Shown here: positions 48,578 through 57,625 of the stretch, in pieces
How positions within the stretch are numbered: the stretch's first letter is position 1
How the letters are laid out: the number at the start of each line of letters is the position of its first letter
NCBI RefSeq assembly: GCF_028737205.1
Contig: NZ_JAQZAL010000013.1
Span: 1-64,000, forward strand
Source: Actinomycetospora lutea
Lineage (GTDB): Bacteria; Actinomycetota; Actinomycetes; Mycobacteriales; Pseudonocardiaceae
Length of the DNA stretch: 64,000 nt
Reading direction: 5' to 3'
Notes under the pieces: generated by a model
The model's input: the letters and a program-made list of their open reading frames with translations, nothing else
The model's database searches: none
What the model was told of the DNA's origin: nothing
Translations under genes and position numbers: made by a program

Positions 48578-49595
48578 TCACGTCCGGCTCCCGCGCGCCC
48601 ACAGGAGCAGCGGCACGGCGGCCAGCACGGCCGGTCCGATGACGAACCACATCGCGTTGTAGCCCTGGGTGGCGGGGAACAACGGGGCCGCCAGCGACAC
48701 CGCGGCGCCGACCGCGAGCGGCCCGACCAGGCATCCCGTGCCGCGGCTGAGCAGGAAGAGGCCGGCGGCGCCACCGTGGTGCTCGGCGGGCAGCACCTGC
48801 ATCAGCGCGGAGTAGTTCAGCGTCATCACGACACCCGCACCGGCTGCGGGCAGCGGGACCAGCACGATCATCCACGCGCTGTGGGAGAGCCCCGCGCCGA
48901 TCAGCCCCGCACCGTAGACCGCCGACGCGACGGCGAGGACCCGCCGGTGCCCGATGGTGTCGGCGACCCGCCCCGCCAGGGGCACCGCGACGACGAGACC
49001 CAGGGCGACGAGCGGGAACACCACCCCGGACACGAAGCTCGCGCTACGCCCGAGCCCGACGGTGAAGAACAGGACGACGAACACCTTGAGGCCCTGGAGC
49101 GCGACGTTCCACAGCAGGGTCGCCCCCAGGACGACGGCGACCTCCCGGTCCCGCAAGCCGCACGACCGCCCGCAGCCCGCCCGACGAGGGCGCCGCGCCC
49201 GCCAGCGGTTCCCGACGGGAGGACCACAGTCCCGCGAGGAGCGCGACCGTGCCGATCGCCACGGCGCCCGCCGCCACGAGGAACACCGCCGGCGCCCAGA
49301 GGTCGAGCAGGAAACCACCGCCGACCAGGGCCGCGCCCAACCCGGCGAAGCGCCAGGAGGAGGCGGCGGTCCGGGATCGGCCGCTGACCTCCTTCGGGAC
49401 CAGGTCGGGGTAGAGCGCCTCGTACGGCGTGAGGTAGGCGAAGTGCCCGACGAAGTACGCGGCGGCCCCGACGATGAGCACGGTGCGGCTGAGGTCGGTC
49501 GCCACCAGCAGCAGGCCGGTCAGGCACAGCGGCGCCGCGACGAGCACGAACCAGAGCCGGTGGGCCACCGAGCGCGCCGCCCGGTGGCCCGGTGA
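48578..49595 (-). pseudogene. MFS transporter, 5'-truncated and frameshifted
   Basis: Two frames together give about ten spans of a major-facilitator transporter. One part is VAHRLWFVLVAAPLCLTGLL, AAYFVGHFAYLTPYEALYPD, RFAGLGAALVGGGFLLDLWA. A shift near 49150 leads to REVAVVLGATLLWNVALQGL, VFPLVALGLVVAVPLAGRVA, NYSALMQVLPAEHHGGAAGL and WFVIGPAVLAAVPLLLWARG. The first helices are missing; the frame joins directly to integrase sequence at about 49595. Both defects should inactivate it. Confidence 0.82.
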
Positions 49596-49773
49596 CCGGC
49601 TCCTGCGTCGCCTGCGTCGCGGCCTTCGGACCGCCCGGCACGACCTCGGTGAGGTAGTGCCGTTGTTTCGTGACCGAGTCATAGCCCGCGTAGACCCGGA
49701 CCCTGAGCGACCCACTCGGCAGCTGTTGGATTGTCCCGCGACGGCGCCGCGCCGGGGCCGAGGAGGACGTCAT
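49596..49773 (-). pseudogene. Tyrosine integrase N-terminal fragment
   Basis: The frame from ATG 49773 reads MTSSSAPARRRRGTIQQLPS, then GSLRVRVYAGYDSVTKQRHY, then LTEVVPGGPKAATQAT. This is the arm-DNA-binding N-terminus of actinobacterial phage and ICE tyrosine integrases (GxIxxLPSGSxRVRVYAGxDPxTxxRxYLxExVPxG). After about 60 codons it runs out of frame into the MFS remnant, so the core-binding and catalytic domains are gone. It lies about 80 bp after the 3' end of the tRNA-Val gene, the usual place for an integrase of a tRNA-integrated element. Confidence 0.8.
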
Positions 49774-49825
49774 GATGCGACCCTGGCGCCGGCTCGCACC
49801 ACGATTGATGACACGAAGCTTGATC

Positions 49826-49849
49826 GTCAGAGGCTGATAAGCCTCTGAC
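49826..49849 (-). terminator. Perfect hairpin after tRNA-Val
   Basis: GTCAGAGGCT and AGCCTCTGAC form a perfect 10-bp stem around a 4-nt loop, starting six bases after the 3' end of tRNA-Val. There is no long T run, as is common for high-GC terminators. It could equally be part of an attachment site for the lost element. Confidence 0.6.
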
Positions 49850-49854
49850 CTGCG

Positions 49855-49926
49855 TGGGCGCGGCAGGATTCGAACCTGCGACCGACGGCTTGTAAGGCCG
49901 GTGCTCTTCCGCTGAGCTACGCGCCC
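49855..49926 (-). tRNA. tRNA-Val (anticodon TAC)
   Basis: Full cloverleaf on the minus strand: acceptor GGGCGCG pairing with CGCGCCC, D arm GCTCAGCGGAAGAGC, anticodon loop CTTACAA giving TAC, and T arm GCAGGTTCGAATCCTGC with discriminator A. The anticodon stem has one C·T mismatch at its base. CCA is not encoded. It marks the change from accessory to core DNA and carries an integrase fragment on its 3' side. Confidence 0.93.
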
Positions 49927-50000
49927 CGGTCCGGAGCAAATGGGGGTTTCCGCTGTACAGGAGCAGCGAACCCCACGTCCGCTCCGGAGGCGAGCGAGTT

Positions 50001-50465
50001 CTACCCCGCCAGCTGCTCCAGCGCGTCCCGCCAGCCCTGCTGGTCGCGGGCGTCGCCGGGGCCGTTGTGCTCCGCGAAGCGCACGACGCCGTCCTTGTCG
50101 ATCAGGAAGGTGCCGCGGAAGGCGAAGCCGAGGTCGGAGCTGAAGACGCCGTAGCTCTCGGCGGTCGCGCCGTGGGGCCAGAAGTCCGAGAGCAGCGGGA
50201 ACTCGTAGCCCTCCTGCTGCGCCCAGACCTTGAGCGACCAGGTGGTGTCGCACGAGACGCCCACGACCTGGACGTCGTCGTTCTGGAAGGACGGGAGGTC
50301 GTCGCGCACCGAGCACAGCTCGCCGGTGCAGATGCCCGAGAACGCGAAGGGGAAGAACACCAGCAGCACGGCCCGCTCGCCGCGGAAGTCCTTGAGGGAG
50401 ACCTCCTGGCCGTCCTGGTTCTTGAGCGTGAAGTCGGGGGCCTGCGCGCCCACCTCGACGGTCAT
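50001..50465 (-). CDS. ahpE: Peroxiredoxin AhpE-like
   Basis: A 154-residue thioredoxin-fold peroxidase reducing hydroperoxides. VFFPFAFSGICTGEL contains the peroxidatic Cys46, and the LLSDFWPHGATAESYGVF, FAFRGTFLIDKDGVVRFAEH segments match mycobacterial AhpE, an enzyme described as one-Cys. Here a second Cys51 lies five residues on, the spacing used by resolving Cys in BCP/PrxQ-type two-Cys enzymes, and a third Cys72 follows. ATG 50465 is preceded by AGGAGACAGG. In Mycobacterium the same gene sits near aceE. Confidence 0.92.
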   Translation of the reverse strand: MTVEVGAQAPDFTLKNQDGQEVSLKDFRGERAVLLVFFPFAFSGICTGELCSVRDDLPSFQNDDVQVVGVSCDTTWSLKVWAQQEGYEFPLLSDFWPHGATAESYGVFSSDLGFAFRGTFLIDKDGVVRFAEHNGPGDARDQQGWRDALEQLAG

Positions 50466-50523
50466 GTCGACCTGTCTCCTGTCCGTCCGGGTCACCGGCC
50501 GGACAGCCTACGAGATGCGCAGG

Positions 50524-50961
50524 TCAGCGACGGCGCTGGGCGGAGGCCTTCGGTGCGACGAGACGGGTCGCGACCCAGCCCTCGGACAGGCTGATGTTCG
50601 AGGTCTGCGAGAGCCCCGCGGTCGGCGCCGCCTCGGCGATGTCGGAGGGCTCGACGTGTCCGTCGTTGCCGGTCTTGGGCGTCAGCACCCAGATCACGCC
50701 GTCGTCGGTGATCGGCGAGCGGGCGTCCATGAGGGTGTCGACGAGGTCGCCGTCCCCGTCGCGCCACCACAGGAGGACGACGTCGACGACCTCCTGCGCG
50801 TCCTCCCCGAGGAGGTCCTCACCGCATCGGTCCTCGATGGCGGACCGGACCTCGTCGTCGACGTCGGAGTCCCAGCCCAGCTCCTGAACGATCATGCCCG
50901 GTTCGATGCCGAGCTTGCCGGCGAGATCGGACTTGTCCGAATCCCCCGTGGCCGCCACCAC
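50524..50961 (-). CDS. DUF3052-family protein
   Basis: A 145-residue acidic protein (LAGKLGIEPGMIVQELGWDS, DVDDEVRSAIEDRCGEDLLG, EVVDVVLLWWRDGDGDLVD, GVIWVLTPKTGNDGHVEPSD). The pattern is that of DUF3052, a conserved actinobacterial family of unknown function typically encoded between ahpE and aceE. It starts with GTG at 50961. It lies 58 bp upstream of the ahpE start on the same strand and may be co-transcribed with it. Confidence 0.9.
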   Translation of the reverse strand: MVAATGDSDKSDLAGKLGIEPGMIVQELGWDSDVDDEVRSAIEDRCGEDLLGEDAQEVVDVVLLWWRDGDGDLVDTLMDARSPITDDGVIWVLTPKTGNDGHVEPSDIAEAAPTAGLSQTSNISLSEGWVATRLVAPKASAQRRR

Positions 50962-51307
50962 GCGCGGTGCCTCCTCCTCGTCCGGGGGTCACGTGCGGTG
51001 CACGTCACCCGTGTGAAGCGCCCAGCGAACACGGCTGCCGCAGCGGGCGCAACCAGCCACGCGGGTCGGGTGCCCGTGTCCGTGCCGCGGAACCACCGCC
51101 GACGACCCGCACCGGGCTACTCGCGGGTAGACGTGACGCGGAGGTCATCGCGGGTGACGATGGGGTGACCAGGCACGTCAGCACGACCATCAGCGGCGCG
51201 GCGCCACCGGGGACCACCGGGCAGAATCGGTTCCGAAATCCGGCCGGAGCCCGCGATCCGGGCTCGGCCGCGCGCCGTCGACGAACCAGCGACAGGGAGA
51301 GCGATCC
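50962..51307. promoter_or_regulatory. Intergenic region between divergent DUF3052 and aceE
   Basis: This 346-bp gap separates outward-facing genes and must contain both promoters. I see no obvious hairpin or dyad operator. The aceE start is preceded by AGGGAGAG. Confidence 0.5.
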
Positions 51308-54091
51308 GTGACCACCCACAAGGGCTCCGCAGGCGCGGACACCGGCCGGGTCCACATCATCCGCGACGGGCTCTCGTCCCACCTGCCGGACATCGATCCG
51401 GACGAGACCTCCGAGTGGATCGAGTCGTTCGACGCGATGCTCGAGGGCCAGGGCGAGCAGCGGGCCCGCTACATCATGCTGCAGCTGCTCCAGCGCGCCC
51501 GCGAGCGCCGCGTCTCGGTCCCGTCGCTGTACTCCACCGACTACGTCAACACGATCCCGACCGACCAGGAGCCCTGGTTCCCCGGCGACGAGGACACCGA
51601 GCGGCGCTACCGGGCCTGGATCCGGTGGAACGCGGCGGCGATGGTGCACCGCGCGCAGCGGCCGGGCGTCGGCGTGGGCGGCCACATCTCGACCTACGCG
51701 AGCGCGGCGAGCCTCTACGAGGTCGGCTTCAACTGGTTCTTCCGCGGCAAGGACCACCCCGGCGGCGGCGACCACGTCTACATCCAGGGCCACGCCTCCC
51801 CCGGCATCTACGCCCGCGCGTTCCTCGAGGGCCGCCTCGGCGCGCAGCACCTCGACGGGTTCCGCCAGGAGCTCTCGCACGCCGGGCCCGGCGGCGGGCT
51901 GCCGTCGTACCCGCACCCGCGCCTCATGCCGGCGTTCTGGGAGCACCCGACGGTCTCGATGGGCCTGGGCCCCATCAACGCGATCTTCCAGGCGCGCTTC
52001 GACCGCTACCTCGAGAACCGCGGGATCAAGGACACCTCCCAGCAGCACACCTGGGCGTTCCTCGGCGACGGCGAGATGGACGAGCCCGAGTCGCGCGGCG
52101 CCATCCACGTCGCCGCGGCCGAGGGCCTGGACAACCTGACCTTCGTCATCAACTGCAACCTGCAGCGCCTCGACGGGCCGGTGCACGGCAACGGCAAGGT
52201 CATCCAGGAGCTGGAGTCGTTCTTCCGCGGCGCCGGCTGGAACGTCGTCAAGGTCATCTGGGGCCGCGAGTGGGACCGGCTCCTGCACGCCGACCGCGAC
52301 GGCGCCCTGATCAACCTGATGAACACCACCCCGGACGGCGACTTCCAGACCTACAAGGCCAACAACGGCGCCTACGTCCGCGAGCACTTCTTCGGCCGCG
52401 ACCCGCGGACGAAGGACCTGGTCAAGGACCTCTCCGACGCCGACGTCTGGAACCTCAAGCGCGGCGCGCACGACTACCGCAAGGTCTACGCGGCCTACCA
52501 GGCGGCGATGGAGCACCAGGGCCGCCCGACGGTCATCCTGGCCAAGTCGATCAAGGGTTACACGCTCGGCCCGACGTTCGAGGGCCGCAACGCGACCCAC
52601 CAGATGAAGAAGCTGACGCTGCAGGACCTCAAGACGTTCCGCGACGAGGTCCGCGTGCCGATCAGCGACGCCGAGCTCGAGCGCGACCCCTACCTGCCGC
52701 CGTACTACCACCCGGGCGCCGACGCGCCGGAGATCGAGTACATGCTCGACCGGCGGCGCCAGCTCGGCGGCCCGCTGCCCGAGCGCCGCCTGCGCAACAA
52801 GCCGCTCGTGCTGCCCGGCGACAAGGTCTACGACGTCGTCAAGCGCGGCTCGGGCAAGCAGGAGATCGCCACGACGATGGCGTTCGTCCGCCTGGTCAAG
52901 GAGCTCACGCGCGACGCGGAGGTCGGCAAGCGCGTGGTGCCGATCATCCCCGACGAGGCGCGGACCTTCGGGATGGACTCGTTCTTCTCCAACCTGAAGA
53001 TCTACAACCCGCAGGGCCAGCTCTACACCTCGGTCGACCACGACCAGCTGCTCGCCTACCGCGAGTCCGAGGCGGGCCAGCTGCTGCACGAGGGCATCAA
53101 CGAGGCCGGGTCGGTCGCCTCGTTCACCGCGGTGGGGACGTCGTACGCCACCCACGCCGAGCCGATGATCCCGATCTACATCTTCTACTCGATGTTCGGG
53201 TTCCAGCGCACCGGCGACGGCATCTGGGCGGCCGCGGACCAGATGGCGCGCGGCTTCCTGCTCGGCGCCACGGCCGGGCGCACGACGCTGGTCGGCGAGG
53301 GCCTGCAGCACAACGACGGGCACTCGCTGCTGCTCGCGGCCACGAACACCGGCGTCGTGGCCTACGACCCGGCGTACGCCTTCGAGATCGGGCACATCGT
53401 GCGCGACGGGCTGGCGCGCATGTACGGCGAGGCCGACCCTCACCGGGACCCGAACGTCATCTACTACCTGACCGTCTACAACGAGCCCTACCGGCAGCCC
53501 GCCGAGCCCGAGGGCCTCGACGTCGACGGCCTGCTACGCGGGCTCTACCGCTACGCCCAGGCCCCGGGCGGCCCCGGTCCCCGCGCGCAGATCCTCGCAT
53601 CGGGTGTCGCGATGCCGTGGGCGCTCGAGGCGCAGCGGATGCTGGCCGAGGAGTGGGGCGTGCAGGCCGACGTGTGGTCGGCGACGTCGTGGGGCGAGCT
53701 GCGCCGCGACGGCGTCGAGTGCGACGAGCACAACCACTCCCACCCCGAGGCCGACGTGCGCACCCCGTACGTCACCGAGGCGCTCTCCGACGCCGCGGGC
53801 CCGGTGCTCGCCGTGTCGGACTGGATGAAGGCCGTGCCGGACCTGATCCGCAAGTGGGTGCCCGGCGACTACTCCGTCCTCGGCACCGACGGCTTCGGGC
53901 TCTCCGACACCCGCCCGGCGGTCCGGCGCCACTTCGGGGTCGACCCGCAGAACATCACGGTGGGCGTGCTCGCCGCGCTGGCCCGCCGCGGCGAGGTCGG
54001 CCGCGACACGGTGATCCGCGCCGCCGAGCAGTACCAGATCGACGACCCGCAGGCCGCGGGTCCGCAGACCTCGGATTCGGGGGTGGCCTGA
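51308..54091 (+). CDS. aceE: Pyruvate dehydrogenase E1 component (homodimeric)
   Basis: A 927-residue thiamine-diphosphate enzyme that decarboxylates pyruvate and hands the acetyl group to lipoyl-E2, giving acetyl-CoA. It is the single-chain E1 used by actinobacteria. Markers: N-terminal [20 protein letters not shown] and [15 protein letters not shown], the [20 protein letters not shown] segment, the ThDP/Mg motif [10 protein letters not shown] ending [10 protein letters not shown], and [20 protein letters not shown]. The transketolase-like second half follows. GTG 51308 has AGGGAGAG upstream. Full length, no sign of damage. It lies upstream of the fatty-acid genes, linking acetyl-CoA supply and use. 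Confidence 0.98.
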   Translation: MTTHKGSAGADTGRVHIIRDGLSSHLPDIDPDETSEWIESFDAMLEGQGEQRARYIMLQLLQRARERRVSVPSLYSTDYVNTIPTDQEPWFPGDEDTERRYRAWIRWNAAAMVHRAQRPGVGVGGHISTYASAASLYEVGFNWFFRGKDHPGGGDHVYIQGHASPGIYARAFLEGRLGAQHLDGFRQELSHAGPGGGLPSYPHPRLMPAFWEHPTVSMGLGPINAIFQARFDRYLENRGIKDTSQQHTWAFLGDGEMDEPESRGAIHVAAAEGLDNLTFVINCNLQRLDGPVHGNGKVIQELESFFRGAGWNVVKVIWGREWDRLLHADRDGALINLMNTTPDGDFQTYKANNGAYVREHFFGRDPRTKDLVKDLSDADVWNLKRGAHDYRKVYAAYQAAMEHQGRPTVILAKSIKGYTLGPTFEGRNATHQMKKLTLQDLKTFRDEVRVPISDAELERDPYLPPYYHPGADAPEIEYMLDRRRQLGGPLPERRLRNKPLVLPGDKVYDVVKRGSGKQEIATTMAFVRLVKELTRDAEVGKRVVPIIPDEARTFGMDSFFSNLKIYNPQGQLYTSVDHDQLLAYRESEAGQLLHEGINEAGSVASFTAVGTSYATHAEPMIPIYIFYSMFGFQRTGDGIWAAADQMARGFLLGATAGRTTLVGEGLQHNDGHSLLLAATNTGVVAYDPAYAFEIGHIVRDGLARMYGEADPHRDPNVIYYLTVYNEPYRQPAEPEGLDVDGLLRGLYRYAQAPGGPGPRAQILASGVAMPWALEAQRMLAEEWGVQADVWSATSWGELRRDGVECDEHNHSHPEADVRTPYVTEALSDAAGPVLAVSDWMKAVPDLIRKWVPGDYSVLGTDGFGLSDTRPAVRRHFGVDPQNITVGVLAALARRGEVGRDTVIRAAEQYQIDDPQAAGPQTSDSGVA

Positions 54092-54323
54092 GGCCCCTCG
54101 TGGGGCGAGCGGTGATCGTGCGGTGACCGTTCGTCGCGAGATCGGCGATCGGGGCTGGCAGAGGCCCCCGTCCTTCCGGATAGGCTGTCGGCGTCACGTC
54201 GCTCGGACGTCCCCGGACGATCCGAGCAGCGGGACTCCGACGTAGGGAGCCACGGCTCCGGCGGCGGATCTGAAGGTCGGGGCGGAAGAACATCGCCTCG
54301 TGACATCGGTATGAGGAGCAGGA

Positions 54324-54527
54324 ATGGCAGAAGGCACCGTCAAGTGGTTCAACAGCGAGAAGGGCTTCGGCTTCCTCGCTCCCGACGGTGGTGGCGCTGA
54401 CGTGTTCGTCCACTACTCGGCCATCCAGGCCCGCGGCTTCCGCACCCTGGACGAGGGTCAGCGCGTCTCGTTCGACGTCGAGCAGGGCCAGAAGGGCCTG
54501 CAGGCCGTTCAGGTCACGCCGCTGTAA
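54324..54527 (+). CDS. cspA: Cold-shock protein
   Basis: A 67-residue CspA-type OB-fold protein that binds single-stranded RNA and DNA. RNP1 ([11 protein letters not shown]) and RNP2 (DVFVHYSAI) are present, and the N-terminus [17 protein letters not shown] is typical. The start has GAGGAGCAGG upstream. The 230-bp leader after aceE probably includes a long 5' UTR, as is usual for csp genes, though I cannot see a specific structure. A strong terminator follows. Confidence 0.97.
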   Translation: MAEGTVKWFNSEKGFGFLAPDGGGADVFVHYSAIQARGFRTLDEGQRVSFDVEQGQKGLQAVQVTPL

Positions 54528-54557
54528 GCAGAACCAGCGGAGTTACCTCTCGAAAAC

Positions 54558-54589
54558 GGGGGCGGTGCGTCGGGAGACGCACCGCCCCC
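54558..54589 (+). terminator. Intrinsic terminator after cspA
   Basis: GGGGGCGGTGCGTC pairs perfectly with GACGCACCGCCCCC over 14 bp around a GGGA loop, starting 30 bases after the cspA stop. The run of T after the stem is weak (GTCGTGTGT), as often in high-GC actinobacteria. Confidence 0.88.
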
Positions 54590-54606
54590 GTCGTGTGTCC
54601 GGGGTC

Positions 54607-54642
54607 GGGCGCGCTCGGGGTGGCGGGCGCGCTCGGGGTGGT
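54607..54642. repeat. Two 18-bp tandem units
   Basis: GGGCGCGCTCGGGGTGGC is followed directly by GGGCGCGCTCGGGGTGGT. Only two copies occur, between the cspA terminator and the convergent pirin gene. It could have arisen by slippage; no function is suggested. Confidence 0.6.
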
Positions 54643-54703
54643 GGGCTCCCTGAGTGCGTGGCACGCAGCGAGGGTGACCTCGCCCCGCCCCCGCCCCGCG
54701 CGG

Positions 54704-55360
54704 TCAGGCGGTGGTGACGACGAGGAGTTCGGCGCCGTCGGGGCCGGCGTCGAGCGCGACCGGGCCGGCGCCCGTGATCTCGAGGCTGTCGCCGGCCACG
54801 GCGTCGCCCAGCGAGCCCCGCGTGACGTGCACGTGCCGGAAGGTGCCGTCGCCGGGCCTCCACTCCCCCGGCCCGATCCGGGCGATCGTCACCGTCACGC
54901 CCGGGCGGCGCAGCGCCAGGGTGAGGTCGCCGTCGACGCGGTGGTGGGTCAGCGACGGCTCCCCGGGCGGCGGGTCGTCCATCCCCGGCGTCACCCAGAC
55001 CTGGACGAGGTGCGCCGGGCCGGTGTCGGCGGCGCGCTCGTCGTGGTGCCAGCCGGTGCCGGCGACGAGGTGCTGCAGGGTGCCGGCGGGCACCGGGGTC
55101 TCGGTCCCGTCGGGGCCCGTGTGGACCATCGTGCCGTCGAGCACCCAGGCCAGGATCTCGACGTCGCGGTGCTCGTGGGCGCCGTAGGCGACGCCGGCGT
55201 CGAGCACGTCGTCGTTGTGCGCGACGAGGGCGCCGAACGAGGTGCGCGCGGGGTCGTAGTGGTGCCCGAACGACAGCCCGTGCCGCGAGCACACGCCGCC
55301 CCCCTCGGTGACGGGGCGCTCGCTGCTCGGGAGGCGTCGCACGGTCGGCATCCGTGCCAT
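54704..55360 (-). CDS. Pirin-family protein
   Basis: A 218-residue bicupin. The N-terminal metal site is visible as GAHEHRDVEILAWVLDGTMV with HLVAGTGWHHDER after it (His, His, His, Glu pattern of pirin), and LSFGHHYDPARTSFGALVAH precedes it. Some pirins act as quercetin dioxygenases, others as regulators of pyruvate dehydrogenase; the proximity to aceE makes the second idea attractive but unproven. ATG 55360 lies only 11 bp from the divergent regulator start. Confidence 0.9.
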   Translation of the reverse strand: MARMPTVRRLPSSERPVTEGGGVCSRHGLSFGHHYDPARTSFGALVAHNDDVLDAGVAYGAHEHRDVEILAWVLDGTMVHTGPDGTETPVPAGTLQHLVAGTGWHHDERAADTGPAHLVQVWVTPGMDDPPPGEPSLTHHRVDGDLTLALRRPGVTVTIARIGPGEWRPGDGTFRHVHVTRGSLGDAVAGDSLEITGAGPVALDAGPDGAELLVVTTA

Positions 55361-55371
55361 GCTCCCCGGTC

Positions 55372-56544
55372 ATGGACAGCGCCGCGGCGCGGGCGGGCGT
55401 CCGCCTGACCACCCTGCGGCGCGTCGAGAAGGCGTCCGGGGACATCGCCGCCGCCGGGGTCGCCGCGATGGCCGAGCGGCTGGCGTGGTTCGGCCGGCTG
55501 ACCGCCGAGCAGCGCTCCGGGGTCCTGCTGGTGACCCAGACCGGGGCCGGCAACTTCGCCGCCTGGCTGCGCGACCCCGATGCCACCCCGCGCCTGACCG
55601 CCGAGGCCTTCCGCTCCGCCCCGCTCGACCTGGCGCGCCGGGTGACGCTGCGCCAGACCGTCGAGCTGGTGCGCATCGCCATCGAGGTGTTCGAGGAGAG
55701 CATCCCGCCGCTGGGTGCCGACGAGGCCGAGCGCGCCGCCCTCGTGCACGCCGTGCTGCGCTTCGGGCGCGAGGTGGCGTTCTCCGCGGCCACGGTCTAC
55801 GCGAGCGCCGCCGAGGCCCGCGGCGCGTGGGACGCCCGGCTCGAGGCACTGGTCGTCGACGCCGTGGTGCTCGGCGAGGCGGAGGCGACGCTGCTCTCCC
55901 GCGCCTCGGCGCTGGGCTGGGACCCGGCGGCCGAGGCGACGGTGGTGGTCGGGGAACCGCCGTCGGAGGAGCCGCCCGAGCCGCTGCACGCCGTGCGGCG
56001 CGCGGCGCACCGGGCGGGCGCGACGGTCCTGCTCGGCACCCACGGCGCGCGCCTGGTGATGATCGCCGGGCCGGGGGCGCCGCTGGCGCAGCTCTCGACG
56101 TCGTTCGGGCCCGGTGCCGTCGTCACCGGACCGACCGTCGCCGGGCTCACCGAGGCCCACCGCAGCGCCGCCGCCGCGCTCGCCGGGCACCGCGCGGTGC
56201 GGGCGTGGCCCGGCGCGCCGCGTCCGGTGGCCGCCGACGACCTGCTGCCCGAGCGCGTGCTCGACGGCGACGCGCAGGCCGTCGAGCAGCTCCGGCGCGA
56301 GGTCGCGACGCCCCTGCGCGAGGCCGGTGGGGAGCTCGCGGCGACCGTGGAGTGCTACCTCGACGTCGCCGGCGTGCTCGAGGCAGCTGCCCGGGCGCTC
56401 TTCGTGCACCCCAACACCGTGCGCTACCGCCTGCGCCGCGTGGCCGAACTCACGGGCGTGCACCCCGGCGAGGCGCGCGGTGCGCTGGTCCTGCGACTGG
56501 CGATCGGGCTCGACCGTCTCCACCCGGACGGACACCCCGAATGA
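55372..56544 (+). CDS. PucR-type transcriptional regulator of fatty-acid genes (FasR-like)
   Basis: A 390-residue regulator with a C-terminal PucR-type HTH (ATVECYLDVAGVLEAAARAL, then FVHPNTVRYRLRRVAELTGV) and a central sensory domain of unknown ligand. The same type of protein lies between aceE and fabD in Mycobacterium (Rv2242). In Streptomyces coelicolor FasR (SCO2386), encoded next to fabD, activates the fabD–fabH–acpP–fabF operon. That role is inferred here from position and family. ATG 55372 is 11 bp from the divergent pirin gene. It ends 148 bp before fabD, leaving room for the fab promoter. Confidence 0.88.
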   Translation: MDSAAARAGVRLTTLRRVEKASGDIAAAGVAAMAERLAWFGRLTAEQRSGVLLVTQTGAGNFAAWLRDPDATPRLTAEAFRSAPLDLARRVTLRQTVELVRIAIEVFEESIPPLGADEAERAALVHAVLRFGREVAFSAATVYASAAEARGAWDARLEALVVDAVVLGEAEATLLSRASALGWDPAAEATVVVGEPPSEEPPEPLHAVRRAAHRAGATVLLGTHGARLVMIAGPGAPLAQLSTSFGPGAVVTGPTVAGLTEAHRSAAAALAGHRAVRAWPGAPRPVAADDLLPERVLDGDAQAVEQLRREVATPLREAGGELAATVECYLDVAGVLEAAARALFVHPNTVRYRLRRVAELTGVHPGEARGALVLRLAIGLDRLHPDGHPE

Positions 56545-56692
56545 GCCCTGAGCAGGGCGGACACGGCGCGGGCGGAGGTCTCGCGCGAGGTGTGTGAGCC
56601 AGGGCATTGTGGGAACTCGACAACCGCGACGGACCGGAGTTCGTCGCCCCGACACCTTCGGACCGACCCCGAGCCGTGATGAGGTGGCCTAC

Positions 56693-57625
56693 GTGATCGC
56701 GATCCTCGCCCCGGGTCAGGGCGCCCAGAAGCCCGGCATGCTCGCCCCGTGGCTCGACCGCCCCGAGGCCCGCGGGCGGCTCGAGGCCTTCTCCGACGCC
56801 GCCGGGCTCGACCTCGTCCACCTCGGCACCGAGGCCGACGCGACCGCCATCGAGGACACCGCGGTGACCCAGCCGCTGCTCGTCGCCTCGGCGCTGCTCG
56901 CCTGGGACCAGCTGCGGCTGGAGGTCACCGTCCCCGACGACGCGCTGGTCGCCGGGCACTCCGTGGGCGAGCTCGCCGCGGCCGCGATCGCCGAGGTCAT
57001 CGACGCCGAGCAGGCCGTCGCCCTGGCCGCCGTGCGCGGCAGGGAGATGGCCGCCGCGTGCGCGCAGGAGCCGACCACGATGGCCGCGGTCCTCGGCGGC
57101 GACGCCGACGCCGTGCTCGCCCGTCTCGCCGAGCTCGACCTCGAGCCGGCCAACCGCAACGGCTCCGGGCAGGTCGTCGCCGCGGGCCCCCAGGAGTCGG
57201 TCGACCAGCTGGTCGCCGAGCCGCCCGAGGGCGCCCGCGTCCGGCCGCTGTCGGTCGCCGGGGCCTTCCACACCCGCTTCATGGAGCCCGCCGAGAAGGC
57301 GCTCGGCGAGTGGGTCGCCGAGCACCGCGGCGAGCTCGCCCCCGCCGACCCGTTGCACCCGCTGCTGCAGAACGCCGACGGCGCGGTGGTGACCAGCGGG
57401 TCGGAGTTCCTCGACCGCCTCGTCGCCCAGGTGACGCGCTCGGTGCGCTGGGATGCCTGCATGGACACCATGCGCGATCGCGGCCTCGGCGCGGCGATCG
57501 AGCTGACCCCCGCCGGCACGCTGTCCGGCATGGTGAAGCGCCAGGTCAAGGGGACGCCCACCCACAACATCAACACGCCCGACGACCTGGAGAAGGCCGT
57601 GCAACTGATCAGGGAGCACTCGTGA
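56693..57625 (+). CDS. fabD: Malonyl-CoA:ACP transacylase
   Basis: A 310-residue transferase that moves malonyl groups from CoA to acyl carrier protein, the first committed loading step of type II fatty-acid synthesis. It has APGQGAQKPGML at the start, nucleophile Ser90 in VAGHSVGELAAAAIAEV, the partner His193 in AGAFHTRFMEPA, and LTPAGTLSGMVKRQ at the end. GTG 56693 is where the family begins and is preceded by GAGGTGG. The stop overlaps the fabH start by four bases, so the two are coupled. Confidence 0.96.
   Translation: MIAILAPGQGAQKPGMLAPWLDRPEARGRLEAFSDAAGLDLVHLGTEADATAIEDTAVTQPLLVASALLAWDQLRLEVTVPDDALVAGHSVGELAAAAIAEVIDAEQAVALAAVRGREMAAACAQEPTTMAAVLGGDADAVLARLAELDLEPANRNGSGQVVAAGPQESVDQLVAEPPEGARVRPLSVAGAFHTRFMEPAEKALGEWVAEHRGELAPADPLHPLLQNADGAVVTSGSEFLDRLVAQVTRSVRWDACMDTMRDRGLGAAIELTPAGTLSGMVKRQVKGTPTHNINTPDDLEKAVQLIREHS

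Noticed and set aside
51005-53443. 812-codon minus-strand open frame opposite aceE
   Set aside because: Pure antisense artefact of biased codon use in aceE; the translation is Val/Arg/Gly-rich and repetitive, and aceE is unambiguous.
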